Origin: Hysterangium stoloniferum
Lineage: Eukaryota; Basidiomycota; Agaricomycetes; Hysterangiales; Hysterangiaceae
Reading direction: 5' to 3'
Assembly: GCA_015178975.1 (NCBI GenBank)
Contig: WHVD01000013.1
Location: forward strand, 682,001-746,000
Length of the DNA: 64,000 nucleotides
Position numbers and translations under genes: made by a program. The notes below the pieces were generated by a model, which was not told the origin of the DNA, made no database searches, and saw only the letters and a list, made by a program, of their open reading frames with translations. Positions 27,540-40,716 of the stretch are shown here, piece after piece. Numbering within the stretch: position 1 is the first letter of the stretch; each line of letters opens with the position of its first letter.

Positions 27540-28272
27540 AGCAAGTCTTAGAGATGTTGAAGAGGCGCGCTTGTGTGTTGAGAAACTTCTTGGGTTTGCG
27601 AGTTGTGGGCGCGATTGAGGGCTAAGACACGTTCGTTTTATTCATCAAACTCATATACGATACTAATGCCTTGGATGTGGCTTGGAAAAAAGGAACTATG
27701 AATTATGTTGAGCTTGGAGGTATTCGACTTGAACAAGCGCGATCGGTTACATGTCACGTGATGCAGTGTGTGACAATTGCGTGACGGACTAGATTAGGAA
27801 TGAGAAATTGTAAAAGTAGAGATTAACTCTCACCATACTGGAGAAATTGTAGCAAAAATGCCGCGATCAATTTATATCAGGAATTTACCTCGTATAGGTA
27901 TGCATTGGTATCCAGGTGTTTAGGTTTGAATTAATTAATTAATTGGACTGAGACCAAACAACTATACTGGTTCCCGGTACTTGTTCAGATCAACAATTAC
28001 ACCCAAAAAAGCTAGAATTTATCGCTCTTAACTCGAATAAATTGACTACGAACTAGCTGTAAACGTTAATCAACCAGAAAAAGTGCAGAGATGTCGGTGA
28101 TAATTAAACCGCTGATGGAGCCAGCCTGTCGTCTCACGTCTCTCTAGGTTTCGGTATCTTCCGACAGGCTGAAAGCCATCCTCAGCCTAAGCACAAAGAC
28201 ACCCCGCCGTCGTCGCCAAGCTTGTCTGACCCCGCTATTCTACCTTCTTAGTTATCCTACTGGCCAGTACTT
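27540..28272. other. divergent intergenic GCNA-like/VAC8
   Basis: 733 bp holding both promoters. TCACGTGA at 27754-27761 is followed by tgtgacaattgcgtgac. Pyrimidine tracts precede VAC8. No gene recognised. Confidence 0.5.
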
Positions 28273-30668
28273 ATGGGGAATTCTGTTTCTAGCTGCTGCA
28301 ATTGCTGTATTTCTCTCTCTTTCTCTTTTTTTTCTCCGGTTTCCTAATATCAATGTTTGCAGTTGGGTCGCGCAGGTCGCATGCATATGAACCACTTCTC
28401 CTTGAGAATGAACGTGAGGCGGTTGCAGATTTACTTCAATTTCTTGAGAGTAAGTCTTCCTTACAATTTTTGCCCTGATTCACAACAGATCGCACAGACC
28501 GGACAACTACCAACTTCTTTGCAGGCCCACCTCTTTCCGCGCTCACAACACTTTCCTTTTCTGATAACGTTGATTTACAACGGAGTGCTGCTCTTGCATT
28601 CGCTGAGATCACAGAGAAAGAGGTTCGCCAGGTCGGGAGAGATACGCTCGATCCAATTTTGTTCCTCCTGAGCAGCCATGACACCGAAGTCCAACGTGCA
28701 GGCAGTGCAGCACTGGGTAATTTGGCAGTAAACAGTACGTCACTTGTTCAATGATGGCATTTTTCTCGCTAAGGGGGACAAAAAATTACTAGCCGAAAAT
28801 AAACTACTTATCGTTAAATTGGGAGGCCTTGAGCCCCTTATCCGTCAGATGTTAAGCCCTAACGTGGAAGTACAATGTAATGCTGTTGGCTGTGTCACCA
28901 ATCTTGCTACTCATGGTGAGAATGCACGGTTGTGATAGGTTTTTGAATGTCCATTTAATTATTATAGATGATAACAAAACGAAGATCGCTAAGTCTGGAG
29001 CATTAGTCCCCCTTACCCGTCTCGCACGTTCAAAGGATATGCGCGTGCAGCGGAATGCTACCGGCGCTCTCTTAAATATGACGCACTCAGGTATGTCGTT
29101 CACGAGCTGTCTTTCCTATATGCACGGCACCTAACTATAACTGTTACAGATGAAAACCGACAACAACTAGTAAATGCAGGAGCGATTCCTGTTCTAGTTA
29201 GCCTTTTAAACTCCCCGGATACCGATGTGCAATATTATTGCACTACCGCACTCAGTAATATTGCTGTTGATGGTGAGTGCTGCCCGCCTTGTTGGCAGGT
29301 ATATTCTAATTTATAAAAAGCGACGAACCGCAAGAAGCTGGCTCAGAGCGAACCCAAACTGGTTCTAAGCTTGGTGATGCTCATGGACAGCCCTAGTCTC
29401 AAAGTTCAATGCCAAGCGGCTCTTGCCCTTCGAAATCTTGCTAGTGATGGTATGTCGTCACCAGTCACTCTGGTTGTCTATAACGAACATTTGGAATTCT
29501 TTTGTAGAAAAATATCAACTCGAAATTGTTAAAGCTGACGGCCTTCCTGCGTTATTACGTCTTCTCCAGTCAGCATATCTTCCCCTTATTCTCTCCTCCG
29601 CGGCATGTGTTCGCAATGTCTCCATACATCCCCTAAACGAGTCGCCAATTATTGAAGCTGGGTTCCTGGGTCCCCTCGTCCAACTCCTTTCCTTTGAAGA
29701 CAACGAGGAGGTTCAGTGCCACGCCATCTCGACTCTACGAAATCTTGCCGCTAGTTCAGAGAATAATAAAGGGCAGATCGTGGAAGCTGGTGCAGCCATC
29801 AAGATCAAAGAACTGTTACTTAATGTATCGCTACATGTCCAAAGCGAGATGACTGCCTGTGTGGCTGTGTTGGCATTAAGTGGTGAGTTGGAGCTACATC
29901 TTGAGGTTTGTGAAGCTTGAATGCTCACTTTTGAATGAATAGAGGATTTGAAGCCACTATTGCTGGAATTGGGCATTTGTGAGGTTCTCATTCCATTGAC
30001 AAATTCTCCTAGTGTAGAAGTACAGGGGAATAGCGCGGCAGCACTGGGTAATCTTTCGTCCAAGGGTATATAACCATTTTTCCCGCCCTTATTCACAGCC
30101 TTCTAACACTTCTATAGACAGCCGGACATCGGCAGAAGACTACGCAACGTTCAATGACGTTTGGGACAAGCCCGATGGTGGCATACATGGCTATCTCTTT
30201 CGCTTCTTGACCAATCCCGACCCTACATTCCAACACATTGCCGTCTGGACAATTGTGCAGCTCCTTGAATCAGGAGGTATGTTGGCTGCCTTGCAATTCC
30301 ATTCTAATTGCTGAGTTATTCTTCGTGTTGTAGATCCAATCTTGACTGCTAATATTCGCTCCTCCAAGCTCCTGATTCCGAACATTGGCACCCTTGCACA
30401 TTCACCGCCTACAAGCGTGAGCTCTTCAATTGGCTCGCGTTCACATACACTTTCCCAATCGTATGATGAGACGGATCATGGAGGAGTCCAGGATGTGGGA
30501 CGAATTTCTGTGCTTGCGAAGCGTATACTGGAGTTTGCGCAAGGAGATGAGGAGGTCTTCCATCCTGTCTTACAGATGCATGATGACGATGATTCAGATG
30601 ATGATGGGTTGAGGAGAAGTGTGCAGGACGCGTTAGGTCCCTCAGCGAGTCATGACAGTCCTTATTAG
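28273..30668 (+). CDS. vac8: VAC8, vacuolar armadillo-repeat protein
   Basis: Lipid-anchored ARM-repeat adaptor on the vacuole membrane used in vacuole inheritance, nucleus-vacuole junctions and autophagy. Eleven exons (28273-28306, 28363-28449, 28489-28734, 28793-28915, 28968-29090, 29150-29272, 29321-29449, 29508-29882, 29943-30065, 30118-30276, 30334-30668) give 618 aa. The start MGN plus a CCNCC cluster predicts N-myristoylation and palmitoylation. Repeats read [40 protein letters not shown] and so on. Four exons are each exactly 123 nt and all introns are phase 1. The acidic C-terminal tail is low in conservation. Confidence 0.95.
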
Positions 30669-31347
30669 CGGTGATCTTGTCACGAGGCTGCCTTCCGATA
30701 CTTTACAAATCTTCTTTGGCTGACGACATTTTGGATTAACGGACTTGTTGCCAAAAATTAGTGTTTTGACATACATCCTACATATGCCTCTCTACATATA
30801 TGCCTTTCATCAGACTCAGTATCTTATCGAATGAAGTCCTATATATGCCTCTCAGACTCAGTATTTTCTTATCCAATCAAGTCGTGTTCAAAGTCAAATG
30901 AAAATGTGGTCTAAACAAACGACTCGAGATTCTTGAATAAGTACAGTTTAACACAACACAAGGTGAGGTGGATGCGGTATTAGACAATGGAGCCAAACCA
31001 TGAAACGTGTACTGTGCTGTACAAGGTGTGTGGCATCAAGAAGGGAAGAGCGTGAATGAAATACAAATGCGGGGGTGGGTGGTAATATTCGATGGAACAA
31101 AGGAAAGCAGACATGGAAACAGGAAACAATGAAAGCGACGTAAAAATATGACGAGCCTAAAATGAGTCGGTAGTGATGTACGATAATGATGACGAGTGTA
31201 GATAGAGTATAGAGTCCGAGGGCAGCGGGCATGAGTCTGCCCAAGAGCATAGCGTAGTCCGGGAAGCATAATCCGCATAATAAAGCGCGAGGTGTCCGAT
31301 GTCCGACAGGGCGGAACGGTTTTACGTGATACCAAAAGATGACCGCG
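30669..31347. other. convergent intergenic VAC8/Pumilio
   Basis: 679 bp. A near-direct repeat (atatatgcctctc...cagactcagtat) occurs around 30781-30868. Minus-strand open frames across 30948-31766 overlap the Pumilio 3' end out of frame and are not genes. Confidence 0.5.
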
Positions 31348-34300
31348 CTACATTCCGTAGGGAAAGCTGGCGCGTTGTTGATGGTAGTGGTCAGTGAGAC
31401 CAGCTCCAAGACTGACGGAGCTTCCGAAAGTCCCACCTCCGAGAGGGGTAGAGAACGCGCTAGTACTCCCGAAACCACTACTGGCATGATTGCCACCAAG
31501 TGCACCGTGTGACGAGTTGTTTTGAAGCACATAACCTTCGATGGGCGAGTGGTGCTGCAAACTGCTGTGTAACTGTTGGTTGTGCAGCTGGGTTTGCCCA
31601 AGGCCCGGTTGTTGGTGCGGGTGCAAGCCTGCTCCATTCTGAAGCGAATACAGAGAGGACTGATTATACATATCTCCGATTTGATTGAGTTGATTAGGGT
31701 GGTGTATAGATTGTGCATGAATATGACGGCCTTGGGGGGCATGGCCGCCGTGGGGGTGCCCGCCAAGACCTATACTAAGGTTAGCGAGCGCTTGATGCTG
31801 GTTATTGGGGTATCCACCGCCACCGTAGTGGCCCGAGCTGGCAGCGTCCATCTGTTCTCTTTGGAGTTTGCTTTGGATGCGCTTGCCATATGGGGTATTC
31901 CGAATCAGAGGCAAGATCGGACGAATCCCTTCGACCAGCTGGAGGGAAAGAAATTAGAAAAATAGACCTACGACGTCATTACTCTATACTTACCGCCATC
32001 CTTTGATTAGGCTCTGCATAGTCCAAAGCCGTCTATACCATATTTGTTCAGGAGAAATTATTAATAAAACACAGACAAATACAGTACCTGGACGCAATAA
32101 TTGCCGTAGGAGTCCCGAAGGAGTTTTTCAAGACGAGCACGGTTCAACAGTTCATCAATTAACATTTTTCGGGTGTTGTGCTCTGCGACACGGATACACT
32201 TCTCGATAACGTTGGAACTGAATTTTTGAACAGATAACGCGCAAACGTTGCCAGTGAACTGCCGAATGACGCCGTCGCTGAACCGGTTGTCGTTCAAATC
32301 CAAGATATATTGAACGACCTTGAGGAAAAGTAGCGTAAATATGTCTAGTCAACGACTAACAGATACATACGTAATTGCCGTAAGGATCTTGAACCAGAGT
32401 CAACGCGTTGTAGGTGATCTCCTGCACCAACTGGACTCTTTGCTGATCCGAAGCATGATCAATACAGCGTTGAAGAACACAGCATCCATGTCGATGAGTG
32501 GCCACTTCAACACAATTAGCCGCAACGGCATTATAAATGAACTAAAAGAGGTTAAGTTGGTACAATGGGAGAAAATGTAGGCGCACTCGTACCTGATTGT
32601 CATCAGGTGCCAGCTTGTTGAGGCACTTTTGAATGACGTGGTTGCCATTAAGATCCTTGATTAACGTCACGACGTGCAGACTGAGGGCAACAATGATAGC
32701 ATGAATCTGAGCATCGTATCTAAGATCAGCCTGCTTAATTTCAGTAATGCGCATTGCCGTGCCCGGCTTGTAAGCGCAATGTTGAGGGTTAATAGATTGG
32801 TTACTTGCCTGTCTTTGGGTCGATAAGAAATCAATCATTTTTTGAACAGCACGAGTACCATGCATGTTCAAGGAAATAGTGACGAGATCAGATGCGACAG
32901 ATTCGCAAATGACGTTCCGCTGCTCATCGGTTGAGTATTCGAGCAACTTTTGGCACAGATAATTTCCGAAGGGGTCTACAGGCGACGATTGTTAGGTCAA
33001 AACAAAAAAAGGCCAAGTGCAGTGGGTATACCAGTCATAAGATCTGCGAAATGACCAAAAGTCTCGCGGAAGATCATGTCCCGATGTTCTGGCACACCCT
33101 CCTCTAGTTTTTTTTGCAAGTAGCGACAACCATGCTGGTCCTTGCAGAGTTGCGGTATCTCGCCTTGTAATTCCTCCAAACGAGTGCCTGCAAATCTATT
33201 GACTATAAAAGCAGTGTTTTCATTAAGTCAAACTTAGGATAGACAATTAACCTACATTCACGATCAATATCACCACGCTTGTGCTTAGGACCGTGAAGGC
33301 CATTCATCTTGCTATCAGGACCGACCATCCTGCTACCAAGACCAAGGCCATACCTCGATCCATGATGATGATATAACGCAGTTGAACCGGCACCTGCTGC
33401 CTGCGTTGAATTCATGCGACCATGTTGATCAAACCCATAGGAGTTGTAACGGTTCCCTTCTGGTAATCCATTACTGAGGTTGTTGGATGCTCCGTAGACC
33501 CCATCCTGGGTATTCCCATTGCCGTACTACACAGGACAATTAGGCAGAGCAACGCACGAGTAATAGTTACTCACTTGTAGCGAATCATCCATATTGTGCT
33601 GGATGGAGCCAAAGGACAATGGGTTCTCGTACTGGCCGTTGCCTAGACGAGACAACGTTGCAGATAAATCGGTGGCAGAGACACCTCCCTGTCCTTCACC
33701 TAGGCCTCCTCCGCCAAGTTGGTTAACAGGATGAGGAACAAATCCAACATTCCCACTACCCGAGCCTGCACCTGGAGTGCCGGGCACTTTAGCTAAATTC
33801 GTCATATCAGTGCGGCCAGGGAGAACTCCGAGTGGAGTGGCAGGCACAGATCGCGCAGTCGTGATGGCAGACATTGTAGACAAAGTGTCCGACATTCCCG
33901 GGGGAGATGATCGACGTGAGTCATTGGGAGTATGGTGTTGCGCAATGTTTGGCGTTGCAGATGCAGATACAGTTGCACCCAATTTCGAACCTGATACCTC
34001 GTTAAAGGCAGGACCAAGAGCACTCAGATGGCCCGGGTTCGTGACAGTGCGTCGTTGATCAGGACGTTGACCTGCGATAACGATGTCAGGAGGACCGCCG
34101 CGAGGAGGGCCAGAAAATTGAGGCCATTCCGAGGACTTGCCGATGGCATCATGCAGCCCACGCTGCATGATTGAATTACGGGGTGTTTGGGAGAGCGGGG
34201 CCAAGTCCAAGGCAACAGATGAAGCAGATAACTGGGATGGGATGGGGTCAGTCCTAGAGTCTTGTCAAAAATAAGTCAATTACCTTGTGATACTTGTCAT

Positions 34301-35332
34301 CGTCTGAGGTCGGAAGGTTCCTCATGGCATCTATCAACTATGAGAAGCTGAGACGAACAAGGATTATTTTGAGCGACATACTATGCATTTCTTGGTCGAG
34401 CTGCTGATCTAACATCATGCCTGCATTGTAAGCGGTGCCGCCATGACCGACGAAACCATGGCTATCGCCAATTACTCCAGGCTCGTCAGCAAACCTTTTG
34501 ATTTTTGATTTCAGAATGCTCTGTGGCTGTGAATGATGTCCATTAGGGTCCATGAGCGCAAGACTCTGAAGGGTGCCTGCAAGGTCATCGGCCTCTAAGC
34601 TTTCAGCTGACGCAGAGGTACGCCGACTGGCGGGCATGGATTTGGCACCGGCAGCGCGCGCAATGGGACCGAGACTTGCTGCAGAGCTGACGGTGAGGCC
34701 GGCCTCCGGAGAGTGCAGGATTGAAGGAGAAGGAGCATAGGTTACAGATTTCCGCTTATCAGCTTTGCTCATTGCGGAGGTCAACGCACTGGCATGCATT
34801 TGGTGCTCTGGGAGACCGTACGAGTCACGAAGGCCGGTGCTAGTTGGCGAAGCACCCAGACCGTTAACGACGCTCGGTGCCCTGGGAGGGGTTGTGGGAG
34901 CAGAAAGTGCCATGTGAATCCCGCTCGAAGATGTTACATCATTAGGATCGACAGGGATACTGAGAAGCTCCGCAGCCTGCTGCTGCTCTAACGCTTTCAT
35001 CTGTTCCTCGAAAAGCTGCCGCTGAATGGCACGTTGACGCTCGTGCTCCATACGTTTTTCCATGCGTTTAAGCTCGACTCGCTGCAAAGAAAGGGATCAG
35101 CGAGCTATTCCTCAATGTGCTTGTGACGACGCACAGCAGACATATCCGGCATATTAGTGCCCAGTCTCGCGGCCTTGGCCAAGTGAGAAAACGAAAGAAA
35201 GAAGAAAGAAAAAAAAGCGCTACTGACCGAATCAGCGAGATCAAGAAAAGCAGGGGGGCTCTGCTTCCTGCCTTCCGGGGTATACTGGGCGTCGTTGGAC
35301 GGGGTATTAGATTCTGTCGGAGAAGTTGCCAT
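31348..35332 (-). CDS. Pumilio-family (PUF) RNA-binding protein
   Basis: Thirteen exons (35332-35228, 35173-35135, 35081-34382, 34330-34284, 34231-33575, 33526-33252, 33195-33032, 32975-32809, 32730-32593, 32541-32371, 32318-32088, 32032-31994, 31938-31348) give 1107 aa. An N-terminal charged helix (VELKRMEKRMEHERQRAIQR) is followed by about 500 disordered residues, then the PUF domain from QGEIPQLCKDQHGCRYLQKK through repeats with DPFGNYLCQKLLE, NMHGTRAVQKMID, DLNGNHVIQKCLN, HRHGCCVLQRCID, DPYGNYVVQYILD, KFSSNVIEKCIRV, DSYGNYCVQTALD and NTPYGKRIQSKLQ. A Gln/His-rich tail closes the protein. It is expected to bind 3' UTRs and repress mRNAs. The intron 32731-32808 has a GC donor, is 78 nt and stop-free, so it could also be retained coding sequence. 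Confidence 0.92.
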
Positions 35333-36601
35333 TGGTTGAACAACAGAACGGGATCTTTTTGTATAGAAAAAAGGACTGAGGGAAGGACAAAGCTGTTAAT
35401 GGAGATATAGGGAGAAAATGAATCGCTAATTGCACAACTTGATCCTATAAGTATGAAAGTGAGATGGAAAGTTTCTAGAAGAAAAGAAGTGTTTCACCTG
35501 CAGACCGATGGAGTTTTGAGCCTGTCTAAAAGACTGGTAGTACAATTGGTCGAGGAGCTATAAGATGAGTGTGATAAGTTTGATATGAAGGGAGGAGGAC
35601 TCGTCGTTGTGTGGAGGGGGACTGACCTTTTGAGAGGCAGCGACGCTAGAAGTGAAATAGGCAAGAGGGCGTTTGTGGGCGCCCGGTCTTGAAGATACAT
35701 TTCGAACCCCGACAGCCCGCATAGGCGCCTAAGAGCCTTTGGACTCCGCCACGGTATTTACGACAATAAACCTGGGACCCGTTCCTTGCCTGTTCCTTAT
35801 TATTTACTTGCCTATCCTAATATATGTTTAATATTGTTGGTGACCTTGATTTTCAGCCTTGGGATAATTAGTGCCTTCTATGTGGACCCTTACCTATGGA
35901 GGTCGCTATGTGATCTTTGTAGCGAAAGTCGGGACCCGCGGAGGTTTCCAGCAACTACTGGATATAGCCTTTCACGCTGTTCTTTCACACCAAAGTATAT
36001 ATACTTATTATTTCACCATTTATTTACATACAGTAGGCGGATTCCGCCTGATTAATTTCCAGACAACTATTTGTTTCAAACGGTAGTTGCCAGTGGATTG
36101 TTCCTTGTCGTTGCTGCCTACGAATGGGAGAATCCGAAGGCTGGGGAGCGACTTGAAATGTTTTTATTTTTATTTTTATGAACATCTCGAGATGCAATCT
36201 TACGTAAGAGAATCTTCAAAAAAAGATTGATCAACTCGCTAAACAGAAACTCTGCCTCGTACGATGCTGAGACAGGAACCTCAGTCTAAGCGTGGCTGGA
36301 CGAAATTTGTCCTTGTCGTCACCGTCAAAGCTTCGCGAGCCTAAAATTACCGTCAGGCGAAGTCGCCGCTGTGAAAGCCTGTGGTATTATTCCAGAAAAC
36401 TACAAAAGCCTGGACATCTATGGCTACAAACGCTAATGACCGACAAAAGACGGGTCGGTGCATTGTGGAAGTAAAAAAATACTCAATTTCGCGACATCTG
36501 TTTCGAGGAACAAGATCCGCGACGAGTTGCACTTAAATTAGACTCTCAATATTAATCGTCGTCGAGGTATGCCATGATTCAAAGTCCGCACACATGAAAC
36601 T
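35333..36601. other. divergent intergenic Pumilio/cullin-like
   Basis: About 1.27 kb. It should contain the long Pumilio leader; several pyrimidine/purine runs occur (35171-35215) and a tttta-type pentamer run at 36158-36180. No further gene recognised. Confidence 0.45.
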
Positions 36602-37702
36602 ATGAGCTCCAGCAACACGGTAGCAGTTGCTGGAAGCTCAAGCAGCAGCAGCAGCAGCAACCAGGCTGCAATTAACACATTAAAAAACCCTGATCAGGGC
36701 TCAGTCAATCCCACTTCTCTTCCCTCACTCTGGAATTATGTTGAACCTGCCTTGCGCCACATTCTCTGCACCCCAACAACCACTCCAGGCAAAGCGCCCA
36801 CAATAGACGTTGCATACCATGTCGGCATTCATACAGCAGTTTATAACTATTTTACCTCTCAGTCCGAATCCCCATCAGTATATGTTCCTAGCAAGCCAAA
36901 TGGCAAAGGGAAAGACCTCGTCGCAAGTGGAACAGACCTTTATGACCAGTTGGACAGATACTTTGCACAAGTGGCCCAAGAAAATCTTCTAGGCATTCCT
37001 TCTGACGACTCCACTCTCCTAGAGTTCTATGTTCCCTCCTTCAATCGTTACTCTACAGGTATTCAGTCAATCAATCGTCTACTAAACTAGTGAGCTTTTT
37101 CTGCTCCTGTCTATTACTTGAAAGATATGTTAATTCCCATATCTGCCAGTGTCAATCGACACTACGTCAAACGCAGTGTTGATGAAGACAAGGGTTGGTT
37201 GCGGCTAACTGACGTACTGGACGCTGTCGCTAAAACCATCACCTCGGAGGATACGCGCGACAAAATCTCTGCCAAGCTACGCGAGAAGCGAAGCGACGAG
37301 CTCAAACGCTGGGGGTATGAGGACGGGGGATCAACGGAGATGATGACAGCCGCCGAAGCATCCGCCGAAGCTGCGAGCTCTCCCGATCGTGTCATCCCCG
37401 TCGTTTCACTTGGTCACAGACGTTGGCGGACAGAAGTCATTGAACCGTTGCTGTCTGTGCCAAAAGCAAAAGGAAAACGTAAGGGTAAACCCCTTGTTAC
37501 CACTACAAATGCGGAGAAGGGGCCGAGAGGGCGTTTGGCAAGAGCCGTTAAAGATCTCATCGAAGGCCCATACGCCCGTGAGCCCTCTTCGATAGAGCTT
37601 GCCGCGTCCCTCGCAGCATCCCTTCGCGTATGTGGTATCCGCATAGATCATCCGCTGAGGAAGAAGCTTGACAAGTTTCTTGCTACCTCACAACCTGTCT
37701 AG
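36602..37702 (+). CDS. cullin N-terminal-repeat protein lacking the cullin homology domain
   Basis: Exons 36602-37089 and 37150-37702 give 346 aa. After a Ser-rich start (residues 1-20), residues about 35-195 follow the first cullin repeat of Cul1/Cdc53, the Skp1-binding end: LWNYVEPALRHIL, VGIHTAVYNYFTSQSE, DLYDQLDRYFAQVAQENL, LLEFYVPSFNRYSTG, SINRLLNYVNRHYVKR. From GWLRLTDVLDAV onward similarity to cullins fades. The last 150 residues (with GPRGRLARAVKDLIEGPY) are not recognised, and there is no cullin homology domain or neddylation lysine. Cullins are normally about 760 aa. The stop is clean and the next gene follows 206 bp later, so this is not an edge effect. Confidence 0.75.
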
Positions 37703-37908
37703 GCTTATATTATGCCCAGCTTTTTTACATAAGGCTTATATTGTATGCCTAGGACGTTACTTTTATTCTCATTACTCTGGATGGATATGTACAACATACG
37801 GATTTGGATGTAATTGCCATATTGTTTCAGCCAGAATCCTTCCGAATGTTTTACATAGCTCATATGCTGGATTTTTTTATGTAATACAGAATTAGAGAAA
37901 GAAGTATT

Positions 37909-39575
37909 TTATTGACCACTGCCTGCTGAAGGATTGGCATTGTTGACTCCATCCATCGCTAGCAACTGTGACATGAGTTCCATTTCATCCTGTGCATCCA
38001 CATGGCCTTCTCCTCCAGAGTCTCCAGGCGGCTCAAAAAAGCCAGTGAAATTAGTCAAGTCTAGACCAGACAAATCAAATTGGGTCTCTGTACCCGAATC
38101 CCCGCCAAGATTAGGGAATGTGTCCCCTAATGGTTGACTTGGAACTGCCTGTGAGTCGTCACTAGGCATAAGTGATGGCATTACATTCGAACTTTCACCA
38201 GAATTTGTATTTGCAGCAATACTGGCGAGAATGGAGCGTGCGTCAGGTGCCTCGCTTGTACCATGGCTCTGGTCGAGTTGAAATGTATTCTGATCATCTT
38301 GAGGAGTAAACAACCCCTCCATATCAACATCAAGCTGCGTAGCGTCTGGATTACTGCCTGTATTGTTTCCAGGGATAGCTTCACCCTGACTGGCCTGAAC
38401 ATCACCAAAGAGATCGTCATAAGATCCCTCCAAGTCAAGTTCAATCGGCTTATCTGCCGAATCACCTAGTTGGGGAGCGGGCCCCGTCTCCGACTCCGTA
38501 AGATCAATTATTTCTTCTGGCATCTGCCTCGTTGTCTTCATACCGACATTACCCGTCACTGGCCCTGCCAGGGAACCCGAATCACTTTGAGCAGAACCGT
38601 CTTGGGGTAGACTCTGCGAAGGATCAATTGCAAATATGTCAGGAAGGGATGCATCATTGGGGAGTGCCCTGGCGGTCTTGGGTGCAAGTGTGACGGGACT
38701 GGGCAGAGCCGTTAACCCTAAATCCACATTCACATCTACCGGGGAAGAAGAGCGCTCCCTGTTTCTACTCGCAAGTGCTGCGGCGGACAGATCTAGTTTG
38801 AGGGGAAAACCAGGTCTATGAAGGGACGATAAGATAGCACTAGGGCGGCGAGGCACAATGGATGTTGCTGATGCACCAGAGGGCAAAGGGAAATGCGAAG
38901 ATGCAACCGTTGAAGTGGGTGACTCCGTCAGCGGGATCTGATCTAACCCCGGAGGAGGGGAACCATCTGGAAGAGTGGCTGAGGGTGGGGGGGACGGTCG
39001 TTTAGAACGGGTGTTTGAAGCCAAAGCTTCAGCCTTTAATCGAGCTTGTTCAGCCTCAAGATCTCGTTCAAGAACAGAAATGGCGAGTTGCTAAACAAAG
39101 CAGTCTATGAGAAAGCTGGGTTCTAGAGGATACAGGGACACGAACAAGCTGAGTCTCGATCGTATCACAAATCTGGTCATATCTCTCGAGAGAGCGTCCC
39201 AATGAGCGCGTTATAGAACGTGGTGGGTATGGGGCATGGGATTTTATGCGCCTGGGGAAACAGTGAATAAACTCATGGTAGGTAATAACTTGGATAAACT
39301 TACTCCTTCTTTGTGTCGGAATAGAACCGAAATACTCTCCCCGTGTGACGTGCTGCTTCCTTCAACGAGCCTTCTAACGCCTGCATTTCTCCTCCCAAGA
39401 TAGTCGTGGGTTGTGGAGGCGGTGGAGGCGGTGGTGGTAGCATCTTTGCTGTGGTAGAGATCTTCGGTAGAGACTTATTCTTCGCTGCCTGAGAAGCCCA
39501 AGGCTCCTGTACATCTCGGTCAGGAGGTTGTGCAGCAACAGACGCTTTGCGAACCATTCGAGGTTTAGGTGGCAT
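37909..39575 (-). CDS. coiled-coil protein with SUMO-interacting motif, unrecognised
   Basis: Exons 39575-39304, 39251-39146 and 39090-37909 give 519 aa. The first 160 residues include a nine-proline run, then a likely helical, coiled-coil part (SLERYDQICDTIETQLQLAI, VLERDLEAEQARLKAEAL). The rest is Ser/Pro/Asp-rich and disordered, with a textbook SIM (EEIIDLTESE) and acidic patches (IELDLEGSYDDLFGD). The composition fits a transcription cofactor or Mediator-like subunit, but I recognise no family. The acidic-hydrophobic clusters near the end resemble activation domains. Confidence 0.7.
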
Positions 39576-39831
39576 ATTAATGAAATTATAGCTGTGATCT
39601 CACTTACGAGAGCAGCATATATTTTGCTTCCGTCGCGCCTACGTTACACTGGCCCCGTGCTGCTTGACGCTGCGTAACACAAAAGTTAAAATAAATAAGA
39701 AAAGTTTCGAGATCAAAACACAAAGCACTAATTAATGGGTAGAGCAAGCAGGGCAATGCTGCATATACACGCAAATTATCCAGACGCCTCAAAACTTCGA
39801 AGTCCGATCGATATCCAAAAGTATCACGGGG

Positions 39832-40716
39832 ATGGCCTACACTCAACCACATTCGCGTTTCTCAGTCGTCTCCAACAGCTCTGCAGACCATGTCTCGACG
39901 TCAAGTGGGCCCACATCCACACGCTTTTCGTTGCCAACCCCATCCATAAATACCACAGCCACCTCACAACAAAAGTCGGCTACCCGTACTACAATATACG
40001 ACAGGCCTCTTAACAAAACACGGACATCAGAGGTTTCGGCATCAGCCTTCGCATTTCTTTTTTCAGAGATGATCCAGTACACGCAGAAACGCGTTAGTGG
40101 TATCGAGGACCTGGAACGCAGGTTCGTGTTATTTCAGGTTGACAAATGCCGAAGGTAACGTCGATTCGACAGATTAAGTACTCTGGGCTATCGAATTGGT
40201 ACCCGATACTTAGAGTTAATGACATGGAGGAACGAATCTGTATCGAAAACTCCAAAACGGGAGATTAGATTTTTAGCTGCATTAATGATGATTCACACAC
40301 AACTCTGGCGAGCAGTTTTCGGGAAACCAGCTGATGCGATCGAAAAGAGTGTAGAAAATGACGATGAATGTATGTGAATCCGTGTCCATGGCATCTGGCA
40401 ATTAACCAATCTAATCTTCGTTTAGATATGCTCATTGACAATGATCCATCGATCACTCGACATATATCCATTCCTCGAGACATGAGTTCGCTGAGCTGTT
40501 CAGCTCTTACCGCCGGCATAGTGGAGGCGGTTCTAGACGGTCTAGGTTTTGTGAGCAATATCAGCCGCCTTGAGAGCCAAGTAATTCATTTCTTTTATCT
40601 ATTAGCCCGCTCGAGTAACTGCTCACTCTGTGCCCACCGATGCCTATCCTTCTCGAACCACAATCCTCGTCAAATTTCAGAAAGAGGTTTTGGAGCGCGA
40701 AGATGCTTTGAAATAG
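39832..40716 (+). CDS. trs31: TRAPP subunit Trs31/TRAPPC5
   Basis: Core subunit of the TRAPP tethering complexes (Rab GTPase exchange at ER-Golgi). Exons 39832-40121, 40173-40369, 40426-40550 and 40606-40716 give 240 aa. A Ser/Thr-rich N-terminal extension (about 50 residues) precedes IYDRPLNKTRTSEVSASAFA, YTQKRVSGIEDLERR, LGYRIGTRYLELM, LWRAVFGKPADAIEKS, DNDPSITRHISIPRDMSSLS and GIVEAVLDGLGF, all Bet3-family Trs31 hallmarks. It is divergent from the SIM protein with 256 bp between starts. Confidence 0.94.

Noticed and set aside
30948..31766. Minus-strand 272-codon ORF
   Set aside because: Out of frame with and overlapping the Pumilio 3' exon; no similarity.
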